Below are positions 27,025-38,220 of a stretch of DNA of 64,000 bases, one piece after another (the stretch's first letter is position 1; each line of letters starts with the position of its first letter). The notes below the pieces were generated by a model. The model ran no database searches. It was not told the origin of the DNA and saw only the letters and a program-made list of their open reading frames with translations. The translations under genes were made by a program, and so were the position numbers. This DNA is from Styela clava (lineage: Eukaryota > Chordata > Ascidiacea > Stolidobranchia > Styelidae), in contig NC_135259.1 of NCBI RefSeq assembly GCF_964204865.1, forward strand, positions 9,930,974-9,994,973, read 5' to 3'.

Positions 27025-27388
27025 GGAATGGAATTCCGGGTTTTGAGACATAATTATCGTGCCTATACGTTCTAAAAATAAAATAAAAAAAAACATTCAA
27101 AATTGCGAAACACGAAAAATATGAAAGGTCAAGAAGAAACATGCAAAACATTAAAATTTAGTCGACTGAAAATTTAATAAGTTTCTCTTCTCTGTTACGA
27201 TATTGAAAGATGTTTGTTACACATTCTATAAACGAATAATTAGATACATTTTTTTTTCACGTATATATATATATATATATTTTACTTTTTTTTTTATTTT
27301 TTATTTTTTATTTTTTTAGTACGTATACATTTGAATAAACAAACACAATTTATGAAAACTAACACAAATCGCCAAGGGAGGCGAAAAA

Positions 27389-29310
27389 TCAAGAAGAAAG
27401 AGTGGGGTATAGGTTAGGGTGGGAATTGGAAACGTGAGGAGCATGAATGGGCACAACAGTCTCGATGTCTTCTCGATTTGATCTATTATTATTCTGAGTT
27501 GTTTCTGCTATGGTTGGTTGAGTAGGATTCCTATAATCGACCCAGTGTTGTCTTATTGTTTGAATATAAGGGGTTGATTTGTCTCTAAACATTGGAATCA
27601 TACGCTTTATATAGCATATGGTCCATACAACGCCCCAAAACATTCCTAAATGAAAAGCTAACATGTATAGCGCTGATAAAATTGGATGATTAATGAACGA
27701 CAATGCATTCACGAAGTTTTCTTCCACTTCGTTTTTGGCCATAATATAATCGTTGTTTTTGTTTGCTTTGATGGACGGCTTGTGGTCCAATAATATCCTT
27801 TCTCTAACCAAATTTAAATGATTGATCGATTTTAGGATATTATTGAAATCCTCAAAGCCTGAATGTCCAGCATGAGGCATATTTTGGAATATGGTTTCAT
27901 ATTCCAATGCTTTGAAAGTCTCTTTCATTGGTTTCAATGTTGGCCTCAATGCTTTGATGTTGGCATTTGTATGCCTTAATGTATAGTTAGTATAAGTATA
28001 ATAACGGCCATCTATTAAAAAAGTAAAAGTACGACCAGAGACATAATTTTCGAAAAAATGAATACCAGCATAGACATTCGTGTCTGTGAACATCTGTGCT
28101 ATTACGGTTTCATTATTTTTGTATAACAATGACAGAAGCGGCCGTGTTGCGTATGTATCATTGAAAATTAATGTTTTTAGAACGGTAGCGTTTATTTTCT
28201 CACATTGTATTTCTGTAAGAATATCTCCTACCGTTATTGCAGCGCGATTATCACCTAACATTTCCTCTAAAATTTGACCTGGGTATTGCTTACTTAAAAT
28301 TTTATCCACTCTGGTAAGAATAGTTTCTAGTTGACATTCAAGATGATTGATATCTGATGTTAAATCAGCAATCACCTCGGATATTCTGTCCGTATTTTCC
28401 TGGATGAAACCGGTAATAGTCCTAGACGCAGAACTCCCCACCACGGAAAGATAACTAAGTTTTGGGTATTTGGATTTGAGGAACTTCGATGTATCCAATG
28501 AATCACATTGTTTCGTTTCGAATAGAAGGCCATCGTTAGTACAGAATGTTTTAGTACTAAAACATCGTTGTACATATGAACCACATGTGCCCCAATGATG
28601 GATACTGGTTCCCAATTCCGGCAAATCTAATCTATAAATATCACCTGAAGTATTATAGTGCAATGCCATTTTCGACTTATAATTCTCAAACTCTGGACAA
28701 TCTATCAAAGGGTAACTCCTCCAAATTATTGTTTGGGTACCTATAGTACAAGAACCAGTATTTATATTACAAGATGACAAACCTGAATAGGGACCTAATG
28801 AAACACCTTTGATGTGATCATAATAAATTTTGGTTAGGGCCAAATGAGCATTATAAATTTTGCCTGTAGTTGTTGTTGGCCATTTATAGACATATTCTAC
28901 ATCATTATCTGTGGACCAAGTATTTGCTGATGTAGATTTTAATTTACCTATGTTTTCTGCTTTGAATGTATGTACCCAATCTTGACAATATAATGCGGTT
29001 GGAGGGTCGGCCATGTAGGATTTGGATTTATCATAAATAGAGCCGAAAAAGAATTTAGTTGATTGCCATTCTGTGACAGATTTTTGACAAACATATGCCG
29101 TAATGTTAGTGTAGGCCGAGGATAATTTGTGAACCGTGGCATTGCAATAATCTACTCGAGTGATCGGTTGTTTTTTACATTTCGGTGGTTCCGGTATGGA
29201 GTACTCTGCGACAGGTCTATTAGGATTACAAAAATTCACCGATACTGTTGGGCTTGATGGGTTAAAAGCAAAAGAGGTAGCATATAGACAAAACAAGAAA
29301 TTAAAAATAG
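27389..29310 (-). CDS. Env-like protein of the gypsy element
   Basis: A frame of about 640 codons lies after the integrase, in the position of env. It is rich in Cys and carries several N-X-S/T sites (near residues 52, 64, 369 and 395), a coiled-coil-like stretch around residues 300-350 and one strong membrane segment around residues 538-563, followed by a ~70-residue polar tail. This is the layout of a class I-like membrane glycoprotein. The N-terminus is hydrophobic (signal-peptide-like) but has no ATG; a TAA lies just upstream in frame, so expression would need splicing to a leader exon. It begins right at the end of the integrase frame. I cannot assign it to a named Env family. Fusion function is not shown. 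Confidence 0.75.
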
Positions 29311-29609
29311 GTTAAATCATTTTGTCTATTCTGGTGGGATGTTCTGCCGGAACGCGTTGTTGAGTGCGGTTCTGGCCTGTTTAAAAATAATAATGAGGTT
29401 TCAATATTCGGTTGAGTATCAAGTTGAATATCGATTTCGGTATGGGCTGGTTTTAGTCTATCGATACTAACATTTTGTAAATTACCCTTATAATCTATTT
29501 TAAAATATTTTGCGTGTTTCTCTATAACTTCAAATGGGCCAATATAAGAAGGTATGAGGGGTTTTCTAACTGCATCTACACGTAGAAAAACGTGGGTGCA
29601 ATCATTCAA
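29301..29609 (-). pseudogene. Gypsy integrase C-terminal domain
   Basis: Contains the GPF-type motif (IPSYIGPFEVIEKH) and VSIDRLKPAH, typical of the GPY/F module that ends gypsy integrases. It continues in frame further upstream (to about 29800), where ELVYG and LRLPGE are recognisable, but a frameshift separates it from the catalytic core. Confidence 0.85.
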
Positions 29610-29844
29610 CTCCTTGGAAATGAAAGTTTTTCTATTTTGAGGTATTCTAGGGTTGGTTGGCTTTAAATTTTCTACGAAACGTCTGAGTCGTGCAAAAAAT
29701 TCGTAAGGTTGTTCTACATCTTCGTTAACACTATCAGCATTGAAAAATTCTCCAGGTAACCGTAAAGATGATCCGTAAACTAATTCGGACGATGAAATCT
29801 AGTTTTATTGCGGTTCGTATTCCCAGTAATACTAAGCTTAGATT

Positions 29845-30357
29845 TTAGTACCAGTCATGATTATCCGAGCATTGCGCCATAAGAGAAGCTTTCAATTGCC
29901 TAATTGGACGTTCGGCAGTCGTGTTGCTACAAGGATGATAACTTGTAGTGCATATGTGATGACTCCCTAAAAAACTTGTCATTTTAGCCCATAATGAGTT
30001 TTCAAATTGTGCACCACGGTCTGTTGTTATTACATTGGGAGCTCCAAACCGACTTACCCAAGAGAGGAGAAAAGTTTTTACGACCGTCTCGGCAGTTATG
30101 TCTCGCATTGGCGTAACTTCGGACCAACGAGTAAATTTATCAACCGTAATTAATATATATGAGTACCCGTTAGAAACTGGCAAAGGTCCAATTATATCAG
30201 TATTGATTTCAGAAAATCTTTCATTGGGAGGTAAAATTGGTTGAATTGGGGAAATAGTATGCCTCGTTACTTTTGATGTCTGGCAAGGTATACACGCTCG
30301 ACACATTTTCCTAATATCCGAATTCATGTTCGGCCATGCATATCTGGCTTGAATCAA
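29845..30357 (-). pseudogene. Gypsy integrase zinc-binding/catalytic core
   Basis: The CRACIPCQ half of the HHCC finger is followed by the D,D-35-E core: NTDIIGPLP (first Asp), VITTDRGAQFE (second Asp) and SYHPCSNTTAERPIRQLK (Glu). The frame stops at a TAA right after HDWY, where the family normally continues to the LP...LGIRT segment. A further frameshift follows. Upstream, the HPG of the finger region is interrupted by a TGA that separates it from the RT frame. Confidence 0.9.
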
Positions 30358-30375
30358 ATGTTGGGTAGCTCTGAG

Positions 30376-31854
30376 TCATGGATGACTAAGATTATGCAAT
30401 GAATCAAAAATCTGCTGTCTAAATTTTTTAGGTATAATTGGTCTTTTGTTATTTAATTTACAATCACATATCAAATGTAAACCTGGTACCGAAATATCTA
30501 AAAAATCTAATTGTAGACTCATTGGGTTAGTCAGTAATGCTTGTATCTCTGGATCCTGTTTCTGTTCTTGAGCGAGTGAAGCAAGAGAAAGAGAAGGAGA
30601 AAGATCAGAGATAGCTGCTATTGTAGATCTTGATAGCGCATCTGCTACTATGTTTGATGATCCAGCTATGTATCGAATATCAGACGTAAATTGGCTAATA
30701 TAGTTCAGATGTCTGCTCTGTCTAGGTGAAGTTCTTTCCATGTTTTTATGTAGAGCGAAGGAAAGAGGTTTATGATCAGAAAGAATAAATAAAGACCTGC
30801 CCTGTACATAATATCGAAAATGACGAATGCTTAGATAGGCTGCAAGTAGTTCTCTGTCAAATGTTGAATATTTTTGCTGAGCGTTATTAGGGGCTTTACT
30901 AAAGACTGAAAGAGGTTCCCACTGATCTCCAATCTTTTGCTGTAAGATAGCCCCAACTCCAGTTAAACTTGCGTCTACTGCTATAGAAAGTTCAGCATCG
31001 GGTTTCGGATGATTGAGCATGATAAAATCACCAAGAGCATTTTTTGGTTTTTCAAATGCTAATTTGGTTTCTTCAGTCCACTCAACAGGTTGATTTTTAT
31101 TTATATAATGTGACGCTAATTTATGTAAGGGCGATAGAATCGAGGCGCAATTGGGTAAAAAACGTTGGTAGTAAGTGAAGGCGCCCAAGTACGAACGTAA
31201 CTGCCGTTTGGTTTTTGGTAGAGGGAATTCTCGTAATGCCTTAACTTTTGACTCCATGGGTTTAATACCATCTTTATCAACTAAGAAACCTAAAAATATT
31301 AATCTAACGACTCCGAATAGACTCTTTTCTTTGTTAATAACCAATCCGTATTCATTCAGAGTTTCAAATAATTTTTGTAAATGTAGTTTGTGATCGGCCT
31401 TATTTTTGCTATAAACCAGGATGTCATCAACATATGCAAATACGTTCTTTAGATCTCTGGTTACGTCATCAATTAACCGCTGCCAAGTTGCCTGGGAATT
31501 TATTAATCCGAACGGCATGACATTCCATTTAACTTTATTAAATCCTGTTGTAATTGCTGATTTTTCACGACTGTCTGGGTGTAGCAGAATTTGAAAATAC
31601 GCCGATTTTAGATCAATTTTAGAAAAAATATTGCACCCTCTAACTTCGTTGGTGAACGATTGAATATGGGGTATCGGGTATGTATACTTCTTTGTCTGAT
31701 TGTTTAATGACCGGAAATCGCCACAAAGCCTATAATGGTCTGGGTTATGTATATCCCCATCTTTCTTGAGAACTACTGTTATGGGTGAAGACCACTCTCC
31801 ACTAGATGGCAACACAACTCCCTGTTTCAACATTTTTGTTATTTGGGCTTTCAC
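30376..31854 (-). pseudogene. Gypsy reverse transcriptase / RNase H
   Basis: RT is complete: FSKIDLKSAYFQI gives the first catalytic Asp (~residue 81) and FAYVDDILVYS gives the YVDD box (~141-144). RNase H follows with Asp in AVDASLTGVGA (~294), Glu in FDRELLAAY (~335), Asp in LSDHKPL (~360) and VADALSR. The frame ends with a TGA inside the integrase finger. The apparent start is a GTG inside the polyprotein; just upstream a repeated TTTCACGGCGG block marks a small duplication that breaks the frame to the protease. Confidence 0.93.
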
Positions 31855-32138
31855 GGCGGCGGCTTTTCACGGCGGTAGACGTCGCGGTTTCGCATGAACT
31901 GGAAATCCTGATGTAATTATCCTATGGCTAACATTATGTTTGCGTCTAGGCGATTTATAATCTTCAATTAATAATTGTGGGTATTTATTTAATAATGTTT
32001 CATATTCTTCCTGATTATTAGAGCACGAAGAGTACGCTGAAACTGATTTTAAATTACCGGTACTGATTCTGATAATATTCTGAGAAGAAGGGTCTATTAC
32101 TACATTATTTTTAAAGTCGATTATAAGACCATAATGTG

Positions 32139-32483
32139 CTAAAAAGCATTTCCAAGAATTGGAACTGGCACATTAGCTATAGTAAATGACCATGGCAGAA
32201 GTATGTCATGGTTAAAAGTTAAATTCAATTGCTGTTTTCCGAAGGTAGAGATTGCAGAACCATTAATGGCCTGAAGAGATTTAGTAGGTTTTTTATTTCC
32301 TGCATATTTAGATGACGGCAAAAGACTTATTTCGGCTCCCGGATCAATCAAAAAATTGTTATTAGTATCGGGATCATATAAAAATATTTGACGACGCTTG
32401 CTAGAAGTAAATGTGCCACGCTTAGTTAGCGTCGAGACCGAGTGGCATTGTCTTTTCCCTGAAAAGTACAACCAGGTGCGCAT
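32139..32483 (-). pseudogene. Gypsy aspartic protease
   Basis: FLIDPGAEISLLP is the active-site motif (DTGA altered to DPGA), followed by LQAINGSAISTFG and VPILGNAF near the end, matching retropepsin order. Thr to Pro next to the catalytic Asp would probably harm activity. It is separated from RT by a frame break of ~285 bp in which polyprotein-like sequence is still readable. Confidence 0.85.
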
Positions 32484-32521
32484 TTATATGATTTTGGTCC
32501 GAACGTTGAGTGATAAAAGCA

Positions 32522-33327
32522 TCATCCGCTCTGGGATGCAGTGCTTGGCTGGGTATAACGGTGATTGAAATTACCGTTCTTAACATGAGATTGAAACCTA
32601 TTTGGAGGTGAAAATCTAAAATTATTAGCGAGCTGTCTATAATTTGGTTCAAAGGGACCCCGTGGTTGCCAATTGTTCCTAAATCTCGGATATCTATGAT
32701 GGGAATTAATTTTCGCTTCCCTTAATTTACTTTGAGTTTGACTTTTAATATAACTGGCGTCGTTCGAATGGCCAGTATTATGATAAATTCGATCTGCTTT
32801 TACAGCTAAATCTTCAAGGCAATGATCGTCTGATGCTAAAAGAATAGACCGCATTGCATCAGGTAATTTCTCCAAAAATAATTTTTTAAGTAACGCTTGC
32901 GCAAATGGTTCTTCCCTTCCCTTCCCTACGCAAAATTTTTTACCAATGTCTGTTTAAGTTCATTATACGGATCTTCGGTATCTATGTCCAACAGGTCCGC
33001 TCCTATTTTCTCGATTACTGAATTATCTAATACAGCTAGAACCTCATCGAACTTACGCGTTTCTGATGTGATATCAGCACGCGAAAGAGCGGATTCTATA
33101 CATCTAATCCATAATAATGGTGAATGAACCCAAAATTGTGGAATTTTGAACGGTTCGCGATCACTATTCTTAGTAAAATGAAAAGATTTTTTCTGTGATG
33201 ATGAAGATTGCGCTCTATAAGTGGTAGACTGTTGGGTTTCATCTGGAGATATGGACATATTTTGGCTATCGGGTAGGTGAGATTTGACGATTAAAGGGGG
33301 TTCTAATAAGTCTGTAGGTTTTGGCAA
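32522..33327 (-). pseudogene. Gypsy gag
   Basis: Two frames, 32926-33327 and 32522-32875. The first has FKIPQFWVHSPLLWIRCIES and ADLLDIDTEDPYNELKQTL, the second LPDAMRSILLASDDHCLEDL. From memory this arrangement matches a gag family common in invertebrate gypsy elements (DUF7041-like). The two are split by a tandem GGGAA triplication at ~32920-32934, a likely replication-slippage frameshift. No CCHC knuckle was recognised. Confidence 0.8.
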
Positions 33328-33793
33328 ACTAGCAGTTTTACTTGTTGGAGCTAAATTAGATTTGTTTTTTTAAAAAGATCAAATGGAAAAACAGCAGTCC
33401 TCATGAGAAATTTGGAACAGCTCAAAAAAACAGAAAAGATAATAGTACATACAAAAATTCAAAAAGCAGTGTAAGTGGAGCTAAATAAACAATGTAGCCG
33501 ATCTTCAGGATAACTGACGGTCTTCGTTGATGGCTTTTTCAGTAGGTCTTCGTTCCAATGAACCAGTTTCACGTGCTTGTAGTATTTTACTGGAAGATAG
33601 GAGTAGTAATATCAGACTAGCATGACTTACTAACATGCGACTTACTAGGATATAGAAATGAATCGTAAACTTAACTTGTGCGTTCTCTATTTGTCGTCTT
33701 CTTTGATATGATTTGCTTGGTTGATCGTGTCGGTTGAAGTTTCTCGATGATCTGACTGTCTCAAAAAGGTTGCTTTCATAGTCGGATGGTCAA
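33328..33793 (-). other. Gypsy leader region
   Basis: About 465 bp between gag and the truncated 5' LTR. The expected primer-binding site next to the LTR is not recognisable, consistent with the deletion that removed most of this LTR. Confidence 0.5.
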
Positions 33794-33957
33794 GACGTTA
33801 TTGATCCAGTTATTTTTCGTTGCCATATGTTGCCTAATTTAAAATGGGTTTTTATCGACCTAATTTATGAATACGGAGAATTTCGTCAATACTAATTATC
33901 AGCCTTTTTCTATGTATTTAAAAATGTTTTTCCGAATTACTAATCTTTCCCTATACA
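33794..33957 (-). repeat. Gypsy 5' LTR, truncated
   Basis: Only the outer 164 bp remain (starting TGTATAGGG on the minus strand); the TATA box, poly(A) signal and inner end present in the other LTR are missing. The join to the internal region is abrupt after AATAACGTC. Confidence 0.8.
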
Positions 33958-34326
33958 ACTATTAAGGGAGTGCATTCACAACACAATTGATTTTATGCTG
34001 CTTTTTATCTTTTTTTGTAGGATTTGCATCACAGTTTGTAAATTAAGGTCCCAATTTTAAGCAAACAGTATTACTGACCGCGGAATGCGATATTTGTAAA
34101 GCTGATAGTTGACTTTTTTATGTTTTTAATTTTTTATCGTGTCCCTGTTACTTTCGTATTAAATAATAATAATTAAAAACTCCGCAAATTGGTAATCTCT
34201 TGAATACTCAGTGTTGAGAATTCACGTAACTCAGCCTTGGAATAAAACACTGATACTACATACTTGAATAAATAATATAATGGCAATACGGCAATAATGG
34301 CATTTCTACGTGGTCAAAATAATATT

Positions 34327-36239
34327 TCTCCCCGTCCCCAATATCTTGGAAAATTTCCATATACAGTAGAATACAAAATTTACCAGTCGTACTTATCTGG
34401 TTCGACAATTCTAAATTTACAAAAACGGTGTTGGCGCGCTTTATATTCAAAATTAGAAATTGAAAAACATGATAATTCTTACCCGTAACTCGTTGTAAAT
34501 TAAAGTGAATAAATTCTAATTTGCTTTTTAATGCGCTGTGATTTGTATAATTAAAGTGATTGAGTCAGGAATGGAGGGAAGGAAATACGCTTTACTGAAT
34601 TGCAAGGGACAAGTGGGACACGTGAGACACGTGGGGCAAGTGGGACACGGCATTTTTGAGACACCCCAAAAAATATACAATTCACGAGTCCGGTACTAGC
34701 GTTATTCATATCACGTAGCCTATCTCTACCGAGAAGTCAAAATATTGATCGTAAGTAATGAATGAATCCTTGCATGGTAATTGGGTAACTCAAGATAATT
34801 TTCATAAAAGAAGAAAATTGGAGTGTATTTAGATTGGTGTTGCTAAAAACGAAAATTTGTTTTCAAACTTGTGGTTATCCGTGTAAGGCGCTTTTGGAAG
34901 ACTTGGAAAATAGCAAAACAAGGTCATAGGTCAGGCCCCCGTCGAAATCAAACACTCAAACAGTAACTTTACAATATATATATATTTATTGGTTTTATAT
35001 TATAAGATGCATTTCTTTAGTATACATATATGATGCATATATTTTGATGTCTTCTGGGTTATGTGTAAATTATTTTTCTGAAAAGTATTAATAAACATTA
35101 TTACTAAGAGAAAACGCACCCAATACTTAAATAACTGGTACTGTAAGTCGAATAAAACTAATTTCTTTAAGATCATTTACAATAATGGGACATATTTTCG
35201 ATACGGTGAAAGGATGTGAAGCATTCAATATCCACTAGATATTCAAAGTGCCATAGTAATTATACTGACTCTTGCTTGGAGACTGGTCAAAGAAAAAATA
35301 CAAATAGATCGTCATGCACCGGTCATGTCAAAGCTATAGGATGATTAATTCGGAAAAAATAAAATTTTAGATTTTCCAACAAACCTGAGTTTTCAAAAAG
35401 TTTCAAGGAATAGGAGTAGTCTATCTTTATCACCTCGATCCAGCTCCAACAGGCTGAAATAAATATATATATATATAAAACAGAAAACTAAGAACATATA
35501 TATATATATATATATGTATACACCAAAAAGTTCTAACCCCGTTGTTTTTATTCGGTCAAATAGAATATGTTATGTTGCGGATTATATTTGTGCATATGAA
35601 TTATTCATAATACCAGCTTATACCAGCTTCAATTACTATTTTTAACAAAATAATTCTATTGGTAACATAATTTAGTTTATTATTTGTCACCAGAGACAAA
35701 CGGCAATAAATTCTCTGGCTAAAAAGTAAAATATGATGAAAATTTGAAATACCTGATAAATGTAAGATATGTTATACAATAATCGACTGTCGCCCATATC
35801 TATTTTCAATGGCAAGTAGTTATATTAATAAAAAAAGCTGATGCAGTTTTGTACTGTGCAATTGTGTTTTTTAAATTATTGCAATAAAAGAGGTGATGCC
35901 ACAGATATGAATGCGGATATAAATGCACCCCAAGTAGCGTTAAGAATGAGAAATATATGACAGCAAAAAAGGGAATATATATTTTTATGTAATATACAAA
36001 GAGCAATTCAAATCGGGTTTTTAGGCGTAGAGAATTATAGAATATCAATTAGTTCACATTGTACCGTATATATATATAAAGGATTATTCAATACGACAGA
36101 TCACACTATACAACAGTCAAAATGCTTCACAACTTATTTATAATATAAAATATATGATGTCATATTGCCTCGAAACAAAATTGTAGGTTTAAATCAGAGT
36201 TCTTATTGACAAAAAAACATTCGAACTAAGAAAATATAA
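34327..36239. other. No gene; minisatellite piece and (AT)n runs
   Basis: At 34604-34648 a short inverted piece of the CACGTG minisatellite (GACAAGTGGGACACGTGAG) is followed by TTTTTGAGACACC. (AT)n runs lie at about 34975, 35464 and 35495. Nothing coding is supported. Confidence 0.45.
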
Positions 36240-36487
36240 TTATATCGATCTCACTGTGCATTCGCCGTTCTCACATATTTCAGCCGATGGATGGCAAGGA
36301 GGCGAGCATTCATCTAAAAAATATCGTCAAGATTTGAGTTAGTATTTGTCATATGTCTTTCTCAGAATATCTGACTCCGGTGGTAAGCAATAATTATATC
36401 TTCACACTAACCTCCAGCAACAACGTTAAAGATCATCATCGTAATAACAGCCAACAACAGAATCAATGTCAAGAATTTGTGAAACAT
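36240..36487 (-). CDS. Secreted cysteine-rich micropeptide, 49 aa (two exons)
   Basis: Exon 1 is 36412-36487 and exon 2 is 36240-36313, joined in phase 1 across a 98-bp GT-AG intron. Exon 1 encodes a strong signal peptide: MFHKFLTLILLLAVITMMIF, ending NVVAG. Exon 2 encodes the mature peptide, about 24 residues with four Cys, spaced C-x3-C-x6-C-x4-C, starting DEC and followed by CENGEC, then a TAA. A TATA-like TAATATATTTTAAA lies about 55-65 bp upstream of the ATG. A diverged paralogue with the same intron position and phase lies at 40998-41590. No family is recognised; defence peptide, signalling peptide and venom-type peptide are all possible from this architecture. The frame, splice sites and paralogy support a real gene. 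Confidence 0.68.
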
Positions 36488-36539
36488 TTTGGTTTAGATG
36501 TAGATTTATTTAGAATGAGTAAACTACTTGAGAAACAGT

Positions 36540-36556
36540 TTAAAATATATTAGTGG
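36540..36556 (-). promoter_or_regulatory. TATA-like box of the cysteine-rich peptide gene
   Basis: TAATATATTTTAAAC on the minus strand about 55-65 bp before the ATG, a plausible TATA position for a short 5' UTR. The region is AT-rich, so chance occurrence is possible. Confidence 0.3.
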
Positions 36557-36594
36557 GTAAACGAAACAAGGGTAAGAACACTTACGGTATGCCT

Positions 36595-36905
36595 GTATTA
36601 TCGGTGGCGAATTGATTGCAATTGCCATACTAATGGTAATGAAATATATACATAATGGTAATGAAATTAGCCATATATACCTATATCCTTAAATCGCCTA
36701 TTATCGATGGCGAATTGATTGCAATTGCCATACCAATGGTGATAAAATATATACATAATAGTAATGAAATTAGCCATATATATCTATATCCTTGAATCGC
36801 CTATTATCGGTGGCGAATTGATTGCAATTGCCATACTAATGGTAATAAAATATATACATAATAGTAATGAAATAGCCATATATATCTATATCCTTAAATC
36901 GCCTA
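36595..36905. repeat. 103-bp tandem repeat, three copies
   Basis: Units begin CGGTGGCGAATTGATTGC at 36602, 36705 and 36808, each with TTGCCATAC(C/T)AATGGT and ending CTTAAATCGCCTA. They differ by only a few substitutions and an indel. The array lies just upstream of the cysteine-rich peptide gene. Confidence 0.9.
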
Positions 36906-37265
36906 AGTGTTTAACAAAACTGTGCTACCGACCGCTTTACTGTCTCCAACGTACTCAATAAGTGTTGGAGCCCCAGTGAAAAATGGTTTGTCTACGAACT
37001 GAGCGTGAACCACAATGAACGACTGCAAAATGAAACTGTGCCTACTGCGAATATATAGGTTGTGATTCGTGGCGTAAAAGGCAAAGCACGCAGCTCAAGT
37101 AAAACAAAGAAAAATCAATAAAAGACGTGGTGTAGGAATGAAGAGGTTTAAAAAAAGAGCATTGCGCGATATAAACACTTAGGTCAACTCACCAGTATGA
37201 CCATAATTTCGTTAGGGTACCCCCAAGTCAAAGAACTATCGGTCCGAACCTCCAACAAGCTTATA

Positions 37266-37635
37266 CCGTGTTTCCCCCAAAATAAGACAAGTTCTTATTT
37301 TTTTTTCGAAAATAACGCAAGGGCTGATTTTGGGGATGTCTTTTATTTTCATTTATCAAAAACAAAATTAGAAAGTAGATAATAACGAGATTTGAAATAT
37401 ACAAAATATGAAAACCGATATCCATTTACTTATAAATAACACGCTTCTGTTTAAAAAAAACTGTTAGACATTTAATCATTTGACATTATTAATCATTTGA
37501 AACGCCTAAGAGATATTCCTTGCTATCGACTATGTCTTATTTTAGGTCGAGGGCATATATATATTAAAATCATTTTTAAAATTCAGGTCTTATCCTAGGT
37601 CTTCCAGGATGGGTCTCATTTTCGGGGAAACACGG
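37266..37635. mobile_element. MITE with CCGTGTTTCCCC termini and TA duplication
   Basis: Starts CCGTGTTTCCCCCAAAATAAG and ends TTTTCGGGGAAACACGG; the terminal inverted repeats match over the first 12 bp and are flanked by TA on both sides (37264-37265, 37636-37637). 370 bp, non-coding. From memory, related CCGTGTTTCCCC-ended elements are widespread in animals. Confidence 0.8.
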
Positions 37636-37825
37636 TACTAAATTAAATGATAGTAAATTGACTATCAGCATCGCGGCCGATATATAGCATCGCGGCGATG
37701 GACAACTTCTGATGATAAATTAAAGAACCTGTTAAACGATTTCGGATTTGTGTGTCCTCCGTAATTACCTGACAATTACCATGAAGTTGGCTATCTAATT
37801 AGGTAACGATTTTAGTCTTCAGACA

Positions 37826-38045
37826 TGTGCAGCCTGAGATTTTTCTTACTTTCACTTCAGCTCAATCTTGCAAAATCGGAAATACAAAGAAACATTGTCT
37901 CAAAAGAATGTGTCGCTTGCTCATGAGCTCACGAGGGAGATCAGACAGACTGATGTTTACTTGTTTCTTGAATCGAGGGCATGAACCGAAGTATGTTATT
38001 GTTGATGTCTATCCTCGGGCATGTTTTCTCGTGTAAATGTAAAAA
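37826..38045. repeat. Conserved upstream block, copy 1 (paralogue of 41985-42205)
   Basis: Shares ACATTGTCTCAAAAG, a TGTCGC/TGCCGC block, CGAGGGCATGAAC and a TGTTGATG/TGCTGATG block with 41985-42205 in the same order and orientation. Each copy lies 0.5-1.5 kb upstream of one of the two cysteine-rich peptide genes, so the ancestral duplication included upstream DNA. Confidence 0.6.
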
Positions 38046-38220
38046 CTGTATTGGCAAAGATTCTATCGATACAATAAAATAGAATGAATGCGCCTTGCTT
38101 TGGAATAGATTTTGTTTGACAAAAAGTCAGCTTCATGTTTCATGAGGTGCTTTGTCTGCTGTATGACCTATTATATATATTATATTAAATATTATACTCC
38201 CAGCCTAAATACTTTTGGGA

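Larger units (their letters stand above)
26398..33957 (-). mobile_element. Ty3/gypsy retrotransposon with env-like ORF (damaged)
   Basis: Read on the minus strand the order is partial 5' LTR, gag, protease, RT/RNase H, integrase, env-like ORF, polypurine tract, 3' LTR. The gag, protease-RT, RT-integrase and integrase regions are each broken by frameshifts or stops, so the copy cannot be autonomous. The env-like frame is intact. The two LTRs share only 165 bp because the 5' LTR is truncated; over that stretch about five differences are visible, indicating moderate age. Target duplications are not obvious. It is inserted in an older repeat. Confidence 0.93.
25623..34326. repeat. Old dispersed repeat, interrupted by the gypsy element
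   Basis: 25623-26397 and 33958-34326 together match the ~1.18-kb repeat seen three times in the tandem array (52263-53438, 56325-57499, 60370-61290). Shared landmarks include GGCGCAGCC, GTGCAATTCACGACGACG, TAATCCGTAGTCAGC, TTCACATCGGC, then GTGCATTCACAACA and TACGTGGTCAAAATAATATT. The break falls exactly where the gypsy LTRs begin and end, showing the gypsy inserted into this pre-existing repeat. CAGGGGCGCAGCCAGG at the left edge of the other copies looks like a DNA-transposon end. Confidence 0.75.
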
